Source of the DNA: Dactylonectria macrodidyma
Taxonomy: Eukaryota > Ascomycota > Sordariomycetes > Hypocreales > Nectriaceae
Direction of reading: 5' to 3'
NCBI GenBank assembly: GCA_020744425.1
Contig: JAGMUV010000010.1
Span: 1,054,001-1,118,000, forward strand
Length of the DNA stretch: 64,000 bases
Shown here piece by piece: positions 1 to 13,070 of the stretch; positions within the stretch are counted from its first letter, which is position 1, and every line of letters begins with the position of its first letter. The notes under the pieces are model-generated. The model was not told where the DNA came from. It ran no database searches and saw only the letters and a program-made list of their open reading frames with translations. The translations under genes were made by a program, and so were the position numbers.

Positions 1-2374
1 GTAAGGGTTTGGTCAGGCAGCAAGGTCACGATTTGGAGTGACGAGGCTGTATATGAGACAGGCTTGGTCACAAGGGATAATTGGCAATGCCAGAGAATCA
101 GCGCCACACAGCTTCACCAAGGGACGGCCTCACCCCAGCAAGAGCATACCTTTCGCACGGCGTTCAATACCCGATTCAACTTGTCAATTGCAAGGGCAAG
201 GCTGTATATAGCGGTTCAGGGCGTCTTTCAGGCTGAGATCAATGGCTGCAAGGTCAGCGAAGACGTTTTAGCCCCTGGTTGGACGGTATATGACAAACGC
301 ATTCGTTATCAGACGTACGACGTAAAGCATCTGCTTGTCTCGTCTGGTGATAACTGCTTGGGGGTACGACTTGCCGATGGGTGGTTCTGTGGCCGTCTGG
401 GTTTCTTCGGTGGACGGCGACATCGGTGGCGGCCTTATCCGGCCATAATGGCACAACTTGAGATAAAATACAATGATAGAGCCTTAGACATGATATTTCC
501 GACTCCGCTTGGTTCTCAAAGTCGGGCCCTACCTTGAAAGCAGAGTTGTATGATGGAGAAAATACGACGCCAATCTCGCCACTCCCGGTTGGTCAAGTCC
601 CCAGCTGGACAAAGATGGACTTTCTTTGGACTCGTCTTGGAAGCCAATTACGGTGCTAAGCCCGTTACCTGAATCCGTCACTCTTACAGCAGGGTGGATG
701 GAGCCTGTTCGGCCCATTGAGACGATTGATCCTGTTCAACTCATCACAACGCCATCAAACAAAAAAATCGTCGATTTCGGGCAGAACCTTGTGGGATACG
801 TACGGCTTAAACGTATCACTGGGCAAAAGGGAAACAAAATTACGCTTAGACATGCCGAGGTTCTCGAGGCTGGTGAGCTCGGGCTTCGACCATTGCGTAT
901 TTGCGAAGCGACGGACGAGTATGTGTGCGATGGTGGAGCTGAGGCGTCTTGGGAACCCAGTTTCACTTATCACGGCTTCCGTTACTGTCAAGTGGATTGC
1001 CCACAGCGTGACGAGCGACTGGGGTGGACAGGAGACATTGCTCAGTTCGCTCATACAGCTGTTAAGCTATATGACTGTTTTGGCTTTTTGCAGGATTGGT
1101 TGGTCGACATTGTGCATGACCAAGAACGGCGTGGCGGTGTGCCGGCCTATGTGACGCCCAACATTCTTGATGATGCTGGAGTTTGGAGCCTAATTCTGCC
1201 TGTGGCGATCTGGCACGACGTTATCATACTCGTCCCGTGGGCATTGTATGAAGCTGCAGGCGATGTGGACGTGCCTGAGAGTAATTACGAGAGTATGAAG
1301 TGGTGGGTGGAATCAATTCCCCGAGACGAAGCCCGCCACCAGAGACTCTGGGATAGGACATCATTCCAACTTGGCATAAGTATCTTCTCCCAGGCGGCAC
1401 TCTGATTGGCATCATAACTAAGGTGACAGGACTGGCTTGACCCTACTGCACCCCCCGAGCAACCAATGGACGGCCAGACAGATCCCATCCTTACCTCCGA
1501 CGCATTTTTGATCCGCTCCCTTGACTTGATTGCTCGCATCGCAGCCATTCTGGACCATCCCGAAGATGCGAAGATCTATGCACAGGATGCGGCCACTTGC
1601 CGCAAACAATTCAGAAACGAATACGTTTCCTTCAATGGCTGTGTTAGTTCCGACTCGCAGACGGCCTACGCCCTGGCCATATGCTTTGATCTGCTTCAAA
1701 CCCCAGAGCAGATCTCTTACGCAGGGGAACGGCTCGCGACAATTGTTCGCCGAAACAAGTTCAGGATTGGGACTGGGTTTGCGGGAACACCATTCCTCTG
1801 CGAGGCGCTAATCCGTACTGGTCATGTCCAGGTGGCATATGCGACCTTGTTATGTGAGGAGTGTCCGTCCTGGCTTTACCCTCTCACGGTAGGTGCGACA
1901 ACAATGTAGGAGCGGTGGGATAGCATGTTGCCTAATGGTACGGTGAACCCCGGCGAGATGACTTCGTTTAATCACAATTGCTTTGGTTCTGTCGTTTCCT
2001 TTCTCTGCGAAAGGCTTGGTGGGCTCCAGTGTCTCGAGCCCGGCTGGAAGAAGATCCGTTTTGCGGCCCAGCCGGGCGGAGGCATTACCTCCGCGCGGGT
2101 AAAGCAATTGACACCATTCGGATGGGTATCTGCACAATGGATCATCGAGGGAGGGCGTCTCAACATGAAGTTAGATTTGCCAAACGGCGCGAGCGCAGAG
2201 ACTGTTCTCCCTTCCGGTGTGCTATCTCCTGGGGTGGATGCCACGGTAACAGTCGTTGGTGGTGAAACATGGTTCTTTGCAGGCGAATATCGAGAGCATC
2301 AGGAATGGCCTATTGATTCCATTACAGCTTTCCCAAGCCTGGAACCACCACGGAACAGCCACACCTCGACGTAA
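1..2374 (+). pseudogene. GH78 alpha-L-rhamnosidase pseudogene, 5' end outside window
   Basis: The conceptual product reads as a fungal GH78 alpha-L-rhamnosidase, which removes terminal L-rhamnose from glycosides or pectin. The reading frame is open from base 1 (RVWSGSKVTIWSDEAVYETG), so the gene starts upstream of the window. Family motifs include FGQNLVGYVRL, CPQRDERLGWTGD, the HDV region, EECPSWLYP, ERWDSM and PGEMTSFNH. The gene is broken several times. The frame changes near 480-500 and again near 565-575. About 45 residues expected between FRYCQVD and CPQRDER are missing near 1000. A 54-bp intron at 1376-1429 begins ATAAGT where GTAAGT is expected. TAG at 1907-1909 replaces the tryptophan of the WERWDSM motif. 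The frame then runs to TAA at 2372-2374. The two point lesions are both G to A on this strand. Family call is strong; loss of function is near certain unless the assembly is poor. Confidence 0.85.
1376..1429 (+). other. Relic intron with mutated 5' splice site (ATAAGT)
   Basis: The codons before (FQLG) and after (DWLDPTAPPEQ) join exactly as in GH78 proteins if bases 1376-1429 are removed. The segment ends CATAACTAAGGTGACAG, a normal branch site and acceptor. It begins ATAAGT, a one-base change from the GTAAGT donor consensus. Left unspliced, it brings in a TGA soon after. Confidence 0.75.
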
Positions 2375-3818
2375 ATGGATATCGTTCTGGTTAGAGTAGG
2401 TAAAGGTGACAGTGACTCTAGTTCATAGCATTCTGAGTATTCAGTGCTAGTTTTGCGAATGACTAGGCAGCTGGGGCATCAAGAGTATCGCCATTGACAA
2501 AATTCATTGATATGGGCAACACTTCGGCTCTCTAACTAGAGTTCGAGTTGAAGAGCCAAAGTTGTAGAAACGCTTGCGGCTGTGGATCTCTGTGAACAGA
2601 CACAAGTGTCTATCGCAACTAATAGAAGCTGTTTGTATGACGACGTGCAAGGATGACTGCACCGGTGGAAGGAGGAACGTGACTGTCAACTCTCATGATG
2701 AATGAAGCCTCATTGGCGGCCAACGAGTTGACCAGGGGCTTAAGTGTAGATAGCGAGAGAAGGGAGAATACTGATGAATACGACTCTGTAAAAGGTGGAA
2801 TTATTTGTCTAAGCACAAGCAATTTTGCAAATGGCGATCGCGGTTTCGAATTACAACAGGGGTTATAGGGTAGGACGTCGGATACTCATGAGATATCACA
2901 TTTGCACCATTCGGAGCCGCCTCGAGCATGTCTTGTGAATAATCTGATCAATGAATGACCTTGTCTGATTGCTGCGGGAACTTCCGTAAAAGCACATGCT
3001 CCTGCGAACTTACGGAAAAAAGATGGAAAAAAGCCCATAATTTTTTGGGCCATGGTCGAAGCAGCCGTGGGATTTTGTTGCGGTGACAGGGATATTGGTG
3101 CGGTACAGATTACGAGCCGTGGTAAAAGGTAAGTCTCCGCGAGGTGATGGCGCTAGCGTGCATTGAAAGGGAATTTTCCTTTTTTTCCTTTTAACTTCAT
3201 TAGGAAGGGATATCCAGAAGCCAATAGCAAGGGCCCGTATTAAATACGATAAATAAGACTAGGCCGGTATCAGGCTAGAGCTGAGTCCATGAATCGGCGT
3301 CGGCGGAGACTAAGCCAGTCCCGTCAAAACAAGTACCGGTACTTGCTCCGTATTGCGCGTGCTTGTCCTAAGCCTCGGCAATTCTCTCCAGCCTGCTTAT
3401 TTATTCATGTCCATTCTTGATATCGGGAGCCGTCGTCCACGAGCTGCAGTAGGTCTTCCTAATTAATAGTGAAATGTACATGTTTTGTAAATGTCTTCAG
3501 TGACTAAACTACCTGGTCTGTGTCAAAGGCGTTGCCCCGCCGAAGGCGTGGAGCCTTGGTGAAAGCAGAAGCGAATTAAATTCTATCTGTTAGTGGGAAC
3601 ACGACAAAGGTTGCATACCTTGCCTTTTGTTGTGCGGAGTACGGAGTGCGGATACTGGTGGGGGGATAAACTAGCATCATCCATGTGTCAGTGTGGGTCC
3701 GGATTGTCTTCGTCCGAGACATGCGAGTCCAAGCTGGCCTAGATTTCATTCTTCGCTCTTCTTTGATGCTGACGAGGCCCATCATCTTACCACATACTGT
3801 AAACCTGCAGCGGACACA
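2375..3818. other. Intergenic, no gene recognised
   Basis: No convincing coding frame. It would hold the promoter of the downstream Zn2Cys6 gene. One copy of GTACGGAGT lies at 3639-3647, part of a motif that recurs elsewhere in the window. Confidence 0.5.
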
Positions 3819-5452
3819 ATGCGCGACTGCGAAGAAGCCGAACGTGCCCATGCTTCCTCACGTTGCCCCGGCCATCCAGTTCAACGCAGGTCACATAAGA
3901 AATCCCGGAACGGGTGTCGTAACTGCAAACGGCGTAGAATCAAGGTTAGTAGTTCTTTTCTTATTCACCCTGGGCCGTCAGTATGATTGCGATGCTGATC
4001 GATTGGTTTGTGATAGTGTGACGAGAACAAGCCCGTGTGCAAAAACTGTTCTCGCTGCTCTATACCTTGCGACTTTAACCCCAATAATTCCATCAACTCA
4101 GCCGCCTCAGCCGCCTCAGCCGCCAATGCCAATGCCCCAAGGAAGCGTGGTCGGCCTCTGAAGAAGTGGACTGCAAGCCTAAGTATTCCCGAGACTGGTT
4201 CGGCTGACTCACCCTCTCCTCTGGATCCAGCACTCTCCTTGACTGAGACGCCTGGCCATCCTCAACCCCTGAATGTCGAGGACCTCCAGCTGTTTCACCA
4301 CTACATGAGCAACACGTCGCTTACTTTTGGCGATAACGTCCTCTGGCGTGATAAGGTGCCCCGCCTTGCTTTTGAAAACCACTTTCTCCTGCACCTTATG
4401 CTTAGTATATCAGCACTCCATCTAGCCCGACTTCGTGTCCTGGAGGTAACTAAGTATGAGCAACTCGCTGAAGCGCATTCTTCGTTAGCATTACGCGAGG
4501 TCACAGACATACTCCCTCGGATCAGTCGAAAGAACTGCTCAGCACTATATATCGCCACTGTACTCGTTTGTAACTATACATTCGCCAAAACCCCAAAGAA
4601 AGGCCACCTCCTCGTGGTGGCTGAAGGCACTGAGGTTGCTTGGTGGGTCCTGTTTCGCGGCGTTCGTTTCGTTATCGAAACCATGGGCCTCCCAGCAATA
4701 TTTTCAGGTCATCTAGGTCCCTTCCCTCCGGAGAATTCGACTGAAATACCCCAGTCGGATGATGACAAAGGGTACATACCATGGGAGGAGCCTCTCTCTA
4801 ACCTGGAGGGATTGATTGCGAATTGGGAAGAGCTCGAATATGAAAATCTTGATATAATACGTAAAGGCCTCGTGGATTGTTTCAACAATGTGTATGGAAC
4901 GGCTGAGAAGCCAGCGGACCGTACATATGGAAAGACGCACGTCGTTATGCGCTGGCTGTGGTTTTTAGAGGATGGGTTCATTAACCTAGTCAAGTTGAAA
5001 ACGCCACCCGCTTTAGTTCTATTAGCTCATTTTGCAGTATTACTTCAGACTGTGGAGTGCTTCTGGTATATGCGAGGATGGGCGCATCATGTTATTGATG
5101 GTACATTGGAGCATCTGGACCCGGATTACACGTTCTGGATCTCCTGGCCCAAGCTACAGGTAGGATGCCGATGTAATAGTGGCCTGGGTGCTCTGTACAC
5201 TATGTAATTTAGTAGCGGCGTGACTGAGTATGAATACGGGAGTCGAGACACTTGCCTAAAACGTTGCTGTTGTTGAAGAATCGCACTGTTAATGAATATC
5301 TTTGACCGCAACTCTATTATCAGATAGGATGGATTGGGTGGAACAGCTTGATGACGATGGAAGATCTTGTCTTTTCTATCTGTCTAGTAGGGAGGAAAGC
5401 CAGCTATTTATCCCTAGGGACCCGGCTGATCCGGATACCCTCGGATCGATGA
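3819..5452 (+). CDS. Zn2Cys6 fungal transcription factor
   Basis: Probable nuclear DNA-binding regulator. Exons: 3819-3944, 4017-5159 and probably 5324-5452. The first intron splits the zinc cluster; joining gives CRNCKRRRIKCDENKPVC followed by CKNCSRCSIPC, so all six cysteines are present (C-x2-C-x6-C-x6-C-x2-C-x6-C). The basic run RRSHKKSRNG precedes it, and RKRGRPLKKW follows as a likely nuclear signal. The acidic/hydrophobic middle (LQLFHHYMSNTSLTFG, LHLMLSISALHLA) resembles the UPC2-like C6 regulators. The start at 3819 fits relatives that begin shortly before HKKSRNGC; an in-frame ATG at 3693 is the alternative. The last exon is weak: it restores the usual WPxxxIGW ending, but the tail after it is not recognisable. 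About 465 residues. It lies beside the GH78 pseudogene and may once have regulated it; that is inference. Confidence 0.8.
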
Positions 5453-8067
5453 TGCCGTTAGAAGCCGACGATCTAGGCTTGAAGTCTATCTAGGGTTGAT
5501 CCGAACTACAGTGTGAACCTGGGCCTTTGCAGGGCTGACTTTTCCTATCGGACCTATTCGTCTGGCACTTATTCTGGTCGAAAATGCAAGTCTTGCCGAA
5601 CCCGAGAGGAATACGAAAAAAAATCAAGGGAATACAGCTGCTGCTCATTGGCCACTAATTAATCAATCCCGTCACACCATTTTCTACCAACTCTGGAATC
5701 AATCTGGACTGGGTGGTCAACTAGTACATAAAGAAAAGCGAATGGCCATCAATGAAGCTTTATCAGCGCCCCTACTCGTCTACTTCTTTCCACTTGAAAT
5801 AGTGTTATCTCTAACACAAACTTTGTGGTCTGTTACGCTGTGCATGACTTACGAAGCGTCGCAACACCTCGCGACGGTGCCTCAACATCAACTCAATAAT
5901 GCCTAACACCAGCACCTAATGAGCCAATCTGAGTCATGGCTGATTCTGTCAACACGATTAATCATGATCTGTCGTTGTCATATGAACTGATGAGATAGTC
6001 CTCGCATCGTCCCGTAGAGCACACTGATTTTTCGACAACACTAGCAGCGATTTAGATTTTTTCTCCTAGCGGGAGGAGAGATCTTTTGAAGAGTGAATCC
6101 TAGAAAAAGATTCTGAAGTCCACAACTACGTTATGGCCTTTGGGTTCGGAAGTGGCGTCATTACTGTACCGGTTACATGGACGGCTGGATGTCGCATAGC
6201 CGCGGCTGCTACTAAGCTCCCAAGGTCTATAGTAAGTAGATATCATAATGAACTTAACAAGAAGATCTACGAATCCGTATATTTAGCGTAGTGGCAAAGG
6301 ATCGTACCAAGTCGTAAGGGTAGTATAGAACACAAAGAGCGTTTGAGACACTGCTATGACTATCGCACAAGCAGTTTCTATCCCGATGTCTCCGCTTTTT
6401 GAGCCTTGGCTGGTTAGTATTGCGTCCTCGGCCCTCCCTCTTCTATTGTTGGTGTGGTCCCACATAAGGTAAAGGAAGCTCTTCAGAGCATCTGAGCTAA
6501 ATGGAGGGTGTGATGCTTTGCGTGGCTATGTCAATGGGGATACATGTGTTCAAGTGGGGAAATCTTGACAGAGTACCGAACACTCGAACCTTCCATATTT
6601 TTGTCTTCTTCACTCTATTGTGTCGACCCAGGCTACTGTGGAGATTTCAGAAACATGCCGGAACATTGGGACTCGGGGAGTGATGCCTAGTTGAGCAAAG
6701 TGGCAATATTAGCAATGATAGTGCTTGGTGATGTCCGGAAACTCGACACGAGTGCTGGACACTTGGAGTGTCACCCTCAGCTCTTCCAAGCAGATGAAAG
6801 AAGGTGGTGACCATATCGAGAACGACCAGAAGGTGGTGTAGGGGGTTTAAGGGCCTTGTGATATTGTCGTGTTGATCTTCCTTATACTTTCGCTGTGTTT
6901 GGACAACGTATTTGGGAAAAAAAGCGTTTGATTGAAGTATGTTGGGATGAAAAGAGAGTAGGCTGAGAATGGGGCTTAGATTGATCGACCTAGTTGAGGT
7001 CCTGGGCATAGAAAACCATTAAACCGGCATTGATGGTTCTTCACCGAACTAAGCAAGATGGTGTTAATGATGGTTTCGGGTATTGACGTCAGGTGTGAGG
7101 GTGTGAAATATTACGGGACATAGTACACCCCAACTCAGTTCATTCCCAGTGTCTTTAATACGTAATTAAATTGATAGGTTGAAGTTCAAACTATCAATGT
7201 GCTTCATAAGTAGAACATTTTATGAACCTTGAAGCCTGATCCAGAAGCATCGTACATGCAAAAGACACGTGAGGATTAGAAAACGTCATTTCTACGGGCC
7301 CTTTGTTTCCAAGTCTCGTCTGTTTACCACCCACTCCAGTTGAAGCCTTCAGATGTGCCAAAGCTGTGATATCGAACCTTGTGCTCGGATATGCACTCCC
7401 AGAGAAGATGAGCATAAAAGTACCAGCCTGCAATCCATAGATCCTGCTTTCTGACTAGAAAGCTAGGGCAAATTTGCCAAGATCAACATGACATGATTAT
7501 GTCACATTTCCCGAGAAAAGCCTCCTGGATACCTCAGCCCCTCTCTAGATCTTTACACTGACCAACCTATGTCACGACCAAACACCTGAACCGCTCCTAT
7601 GCCATCCAACCTCAAGTATTCGTGTCGAAGTAGGGGAGCGGGCGCTCATTAAGCTCTAAATACTAATACCTGATGAAAGTTCCTTCGCCGAAACAATATG
7701 AAGATGAGTTTATTAAAGTTTAAGAGCTTAGGAATGCCCCCATTTATGCCCTTTCAGCTATGATGATACTCATAGCTACATGTCCAGTAGCTATGCGCCA
7801 GGCATTAGTTATCATATTTACTTCTTCTAAGTTGGCTGTCCGCTCCATCAAGGGCGAGTTGCTGCTATCACGAAGTCAAAAAAACACAGTTTTCTTCACA
7901 TTTTAAGCATTTCCTAAACCCAATGCTTTCACAGTTGCCTAAGATTAAGCATTTCCAGCTCATGCGAGCTAGGAAGCTTATATCTTGATGAATATATTAC
8001 CTGCTTGCTGGCCGGCCCCAGGAGCCGGGCCCCGATTCTCTTTCCCTCCAGACCTTCTGCAATCAAA
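5453..8067. other. Intergenic, no gene recognised
   Basis: About 2.6 kb with only short unconvincing frames on both strands and no family motif that I recognise. An AT-rich stretch precedes the ORF at 8068. Confidence 0.5.
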
Positions 8068-8547
8068 ATGGCTACGCCTACTATCCTAAGAACCGTCATC
8101 GGCTCCACCACCGGCTTTAGTGACGCCGAAATCAACGACTATCAGACCAGCCGCCAAACGGCGTTTAGGGATTTCAAGCCCGAGTCAAAACGATACCTCT
8201 TCTATCAAATCTCTCTCTTCGCCGACCTTCAAACAGTCAATAACATCACGAATCCGGCCGAGATTCCGGCTCAATTGGACTGGCTGAGCGATCGAGACCG
8301 TGTCAATTTGGCACTGCTTGGCTCCGAGGCCTTTCTCGCTACGTCAGGCAAGCACGACTTCAAGCCTTTCGCCCGCGCGCAAAATGGCAGGCTCCGCCGC
8401 CTTGCGAGAGCCTTCAATGAAGACAAGGCTACTGACGCAGACTATATCGAGGCCGAAAATATCTCCCGGAACCGGGCTTGGATAACAGAGCTGTTGGGAC
8501 TGCTGAGGGAGGCACGGATGGAAATAACTGACAACGGGAGTTTCTGA
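8068..8547 (+). CDS. Uncharacterised 159-residue protein
   Basis: A single open frame from ATG 8068 (MATPTILRTVIGST) to TGA 8547. A longer in-frame start at 8005 exists, but the CAAAATGG context and composition favour 8068. The product is hydrophilic and probably helical, rich in Ala, Arg, Asp and Glu, with no signal peptide, membrane span or cysteine pattern. It has a clear coding look (balanced composition, GC-richer than its flanks), which is why I list it. I do not recognise the family. It stands alone, with more than 1.8 kb of non-coding DNA on each side, so context gives no clue. It could be a surviving fragment of a larger gene. Confidence 0.5.
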   Translation: MATPTILRTVIGSTTGFSDAEINDYQTSRQTAFRDFKPESKRYLFYQISLFADLQTVNNITNPAEIPAQLDWLSDRDRVNLALLGSEAFLATSGKHDFKPFARAQNGRLRRLARAFNEDKATDADYIEAENISRNRAWITELLGLLREARMEITDNGSF

Positions 8548-10385
8548 GTCATTTCGAGTGTTTAGGGGCGTTCGGGAATAAAAGTTAGTCGGTTAGAGTT
8601 TGGAATCCCGAGTATCAATACATCGAGTTTTCAATACGCTTTTTTTGGCAACACAATGGTTATCATATTTACTCCGATAGCGATAGCTCTTACATCCTTG
8701 ATTTAACTGGAAATCAAGAGTCTCGATCCGCACACCCAATGCACAATCTGTGCAAGATCTGACCGCTTCAATTTTGTATTCTTGGCCCTCGTTATTCTTC
8801 CTATGATAGAGTTTCTCCGTCTACAAGGCGTTGAGAATAGGCTCAGTACCTGTCTCAGGGGGGGGGGAGTGATAGATTTAAAAACCAACCACGTCCTAGA
8901 CGTCAAATTTCATTACGTGCCTGTCAGAGCAGTTCGAACCAAAACCATGCGTATATGGCCTTTCCGCACTGTAGATGTGCGATGGCCGCAAACTGGATAA
9001 GGTAACTCTTGGGGAGATCCTCTGGAATAGTATCACAGGCATGCAAACTGCTCTTCAATGATTCGCTGGTCCATATGCACGGATAGATTGATTGACAACC
9101 GTGATAAGATACAGCCTCGTTTGAGCGTCCCATCTAATGATCTTTGGTGGCATTCCTCTCACTGAGTAATATCAACCACAATGCTAATTCAGTATTGCAT
9201 CTGATGACGAAGGGGCATTGGATGTGAATTTGAACTCTTGATTCCTAGCTAGCAGAGGCCATCGGGACTGCAGTAATAGAAGGAAAGTACAGGAACAGCG
9301 TGCACAGCAGGTCAGCTGGGTGTGAATGGCATCATAGCTGAAAGAGGAAAAGGCAAGCTGCAAAAGCAACATTCCACAGCGCAACGGATCCTTCGTACCC
9401 TTACGGGGGTGATATTCAGATACTCATCAAACCCCTTTGCTGCAGAGCACATGTGTATTGTCGTATTGAACTGGAAACTAACCGTGCTGCTAAAGAAATT
9501 CCGATTTCGGCCCCACGCCTTGAGGTTGGTGCCAATCGAGAACATTCTCTGTTCTCAATGGCTGGTGTCGTTGCGGAAGTCCGAGTTTAGGATATGGGAA
9601 CAAGACACGGGCGGCACATGCATGCTGATCCATCATGGTGTGTGTGGGGGCAGAGAACACGATTAATCGTATTGAAACTGGGTCCAACGAAAAAATGGTT
9701 GGTCATATTTCGAAGGAACGGTTTCTGGATCGGGCCAAGACGTTTCGACGCGATTATATAACCCTTTGCCGTTTTTAGCACCATGTGGAAGCTAATGAGA
9801 CAGGGATTGCGTGAATGTCATCCTGCGCTTGAATGAATGCGCATCGGCAATTGAGTCAGCGTGTTCTCGATCCGATTATTTGCTTAGCGCTCTTGATGAC
9901 GCTAAAAAAAATATAGATTATTACCTCTTTGCACTTGGGTACTGACAAGTAAGGAAGTTGTTAGACATTCTAAGAGCCCGCTCGATTAGATTGTGGCTCG
10001 CAAATACTTCCGTATCACTCGCCCGGGTAATTCGGTCCGGGCTGCAATAGTCGAGCACTCACAACCCGGCCTCCCTCTTGGGGGGGCAACATCATCTGTA
10101 TGTGATGTGTACGTGCGCATGTAGGTAGTCTGTTGGTGCGGACCGGGTCAGATGTAAGCCTCCGTCATCTTCAGTGATAGGCAATTACCTACCCACTTAG
10201 TTCGCCTTCTCGGACAAATACCTAGCGAAGCCATGAGAGTAACTGGTGCTGGGAGCTAAGCTTAATATAATCAACCCGCTCATTATATATGGCCTACGCA
10301 ACCGTCTTTTTGCCCTCGTAGAAGTCACATCTTCCACCATAGCTTGGACTTCTCTCGCCACCCACATACAGTGTAGCTTTTCACC
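8548..10385. other. Intergenic; G-run and promoter of GH3 gene
   Basis: No gene recognised. A run of about ten G lies near 8859-8868. The right end carries the TATA-like box at 10284 for the beta-glucosidase gene. Confidence 0.5.
10284..10290 (+). promoter_or_regulatory. TATA-like box of GH3 gene
   Basis: TATATAT lies 96 bp before the ATG at 10386, a usual distance for a fungal core promoter with a short leader. Confidence 0.45.
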
Positions 10386-13070
10386 ATGGCACTTGTCGAT
10401 GTCGACAGCCTCTTGTCAAAGCTGACTCTAGAAGAGAAGGTCTGCCTTCACATCATCAATTATTTCTGACGTGATCATGCTAATGTTATTCTTAACAGAT
10501 CTCTCTCCTAGCTGGCGGCGAGGTTTGGTCGACCGCTCCCATACCTGAAAAGGGTATTCCGTGTGTAAAAGTAGGCCTGACTTCTTTCATCAGGGCCGAG
10601 AGTGATATGTTTTCTGACTCTTGATAGACCAGTGATGGCCCGAATGGCGCTCGAGGCAGCAAGATCAAATATGGCGCAAGCGCAGCCTGCTTCCCCGCCG
10701 CCTGCAGCGTCGCTTCGACGTTTGACATGGATGTCGCCCGACGAATAGGCGTTGCATTGGGTGAAGAGTCTCTCACCAAGGGTGCCCGTTGTTTATTAGC
10801 TCCAACAGTTTGTATTCACCGGCATCCCTTGGGGGGCCGCAACTTCGAAAGTTTCTCTGAAGATCCTTTCCTAACCGGCCATATGGGCATAGCGAATGTG
10901 ACTGGACTACAGTCTACAGGAGTTTCCGCCACTCTGAAACACTTTGCTGTGAACGAGCAAGAAACACAGCGTCTTAATGTCAATGCTGTGGTCGCTGAAC
11001 GCTCGATGCGCGAGATTTACTTAAAGCCATTCGAGCTCATCATTAAGAACGCCAACCCTTGGGCAATCATGACTTCTTACAACAAAATCAATGGACATCA
11101 CGCTGATTCCAACGAGTATCTACTTAAACAGGTTCTTCGTGGGGAATGGAATTGGGACGGCTTGGTTATGAGTGACTGGGGCGGCACCAACTCAAGCGCT
11201 GACGCATTGAATGCCGGTGTAGATCTCGAGATGCCTGGCCCCAGCCGGTGGAGAAAGCCAAGCGTGATTCTCGCTGCTATCAGATCTGGTCAACTCACCG
11301 AAAAAACAATAGAAGAAAGGGCGCGTTGTGTACTTGGCTTCTTGAAGCAGTTGAAATGCTTTGACAACCCAGCTTGGAGCGAGCCAGGCGAGCAAGCAAT
11401 CAACAAGCCAGAGCATGCTGCTCTTATACGTGAAGCTGGAGCCAAAGGTATTGTTCTTCTCAAAAACCAGGATCAATGTCTGCCTTTGACCCGGGAAAAG
11501 TTAAAGGGCAAAAAAGTCGCCCTTCTTGGATATGCAAAGGAATGCCTTGCCCATGGGGGTGGAAGCGCTTCGGTTAAGCCTCACTACAAGGTCACTCCCT
11601 GGGATGCCTTTCACGAGGCTTTTAAGAATCACAACGTCGAATTCTCCTACTCTCGAGGTATGACCCAAACATACATGCGAATCGACTATTCTTCTAACGC
11701 ACACAGGCGCCCACACATTCCGTCAACTGCCTATTCTAGTTGACCACGTTCTCGATCTTACCGGGAACCCAGGCTTTACGTACCATATCTATCAGCCTGG
11801 CAGTTCTAAGCCTATAGACACTATCAATGGCTATGATAAGTCCGAAATGTCCCTTTTAGATGGGCTTACCCTCGAGAACGTGGAGATCGATCTTGTCACC
11901 ACATTCTCCCCTCCTGAGACTGCCACATACTACTTCACCTTGTCCAGCCTCGGTCCAGCTCAGTTGACAATCAATGGCAAGATTATCCTCGAGCAGAAGC
12001 AGAACTGTACGGATGCCATGGGATTTCTCTTTGGTGGTGTTTTTATCCCTCATACCAAGATCCACATGGAACAGGGTAATAAGTACAAGATTAAGATCAA
12101 CGCCGCACCGCCAGCATCGAATGAGGATAAAGATCTTGGTTTCTTAGAAGGTCAGGTTGGTGTGCGCTTAGGTTATATGTCCTCAACGGAATATGAAGCC
12201 GATCCGCTATCTGAAGCAGTCGAGCTTGCCAAGACATCTGACTATTCAATCATTTTTACTGGTAACGATCCATCCTGGGAGACGGAGGGCCAAGATCAAG
12301 CAAGCTTCTATCTCCCAAAAGACGGCAGCCAAGACCGCCTGGTGGCTGCTGTTACAGCGGCCTGCCCGAAAACAATCGTTGTTAATAGCACCGGTGTGGC
12401 AGTGGCGCTTCCATGGCTGGCCCAGGTTCAAGGCTTACTTCAGGCATGGTTCCCAGGCCAAGAAGCTGGCAATAGTATTGTGGATGTCCTTACCGGCGCT
12501 CAGAATCCCGAAGGCCACCTGACTTGCACGTTCCCCAAGCGTCTAGAGGACTGTCCAGCATATGGAAACTTTCCAGGCAGCAAAGATGCCACCCACGGGC
12601 TTCAGGTGAAGTACGAAGAAGGGGTGTTTGTCGGATACCGACATTTTGATCGGCTATCTGCCGACAAAGTGAACTTTCCTTTCGGCTTTGGCCTGTCATA
12701 TACCACGTTTAACTTTGGGGATTTGGCCGTCAAAGAAACGTCAGGGGATTATTACGTAGTCACAATCAAGGCATCCAATATTGGAAACGTCGAGGGCGGC
12801 GTAGCAATGCAAATCTACGTTGGCAACAAAAATCCCTCTCCAAAGGATCCGGTCAAAGTTCTTGTTGGTTTCAAGAAGGTAGCACTTGAGCCCGGCACGT
12901 CCTCAATAGAAGAGGTGCTGGTAAAGGCGCGCGACTTTGCTTTTTGGGACGAGGAAGCGCACCAATGGGTTGTCAAAGCTGGTGAATACAACTTCAGCGT
13001 TGGCAAGTCATCTGCAGATCTAGTTGCAATATCAACAGTGTACATAGAGCACAAGTTATATGCACCTTGA
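10386..13070 (+). CDS. GH3 beta-glucosidase with PA14 domain, probably intracellular
   Basis: Hydrolyses terminal beta-glucose from cello-oligosaccharides or aryl/alkyl glucosides. Exons: 10386-10439, 10499-10570, 10628-11657, 11707-13070; phases agree and give 839 residues, usual for the PA14-bearing fungal subgroup. Order: GH3 N-terminal barrel (LTLEEKISLLAGG; SDGPNGARG; KHFAVNEQE), nucleophile Asp225 in VMSDWGG, GH3 C-terminal domain interrupted by a PA14 domain (about residues 390-540; LTINGKIILEQ, GQVGVRLGY), then the FPFGFGLSYTTF motif and a fibronectin-III-like end. The start MALVDVDSLLSKLTLEEK has no signal peptide, so a cytosolic enzyme is likely. The first intron begins GTCTGC, an uncommon donor. 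Converges tail to tail with the GH43 gene. All expected catalytic features are present, so the gene looks functional. Confidence 0.93.
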
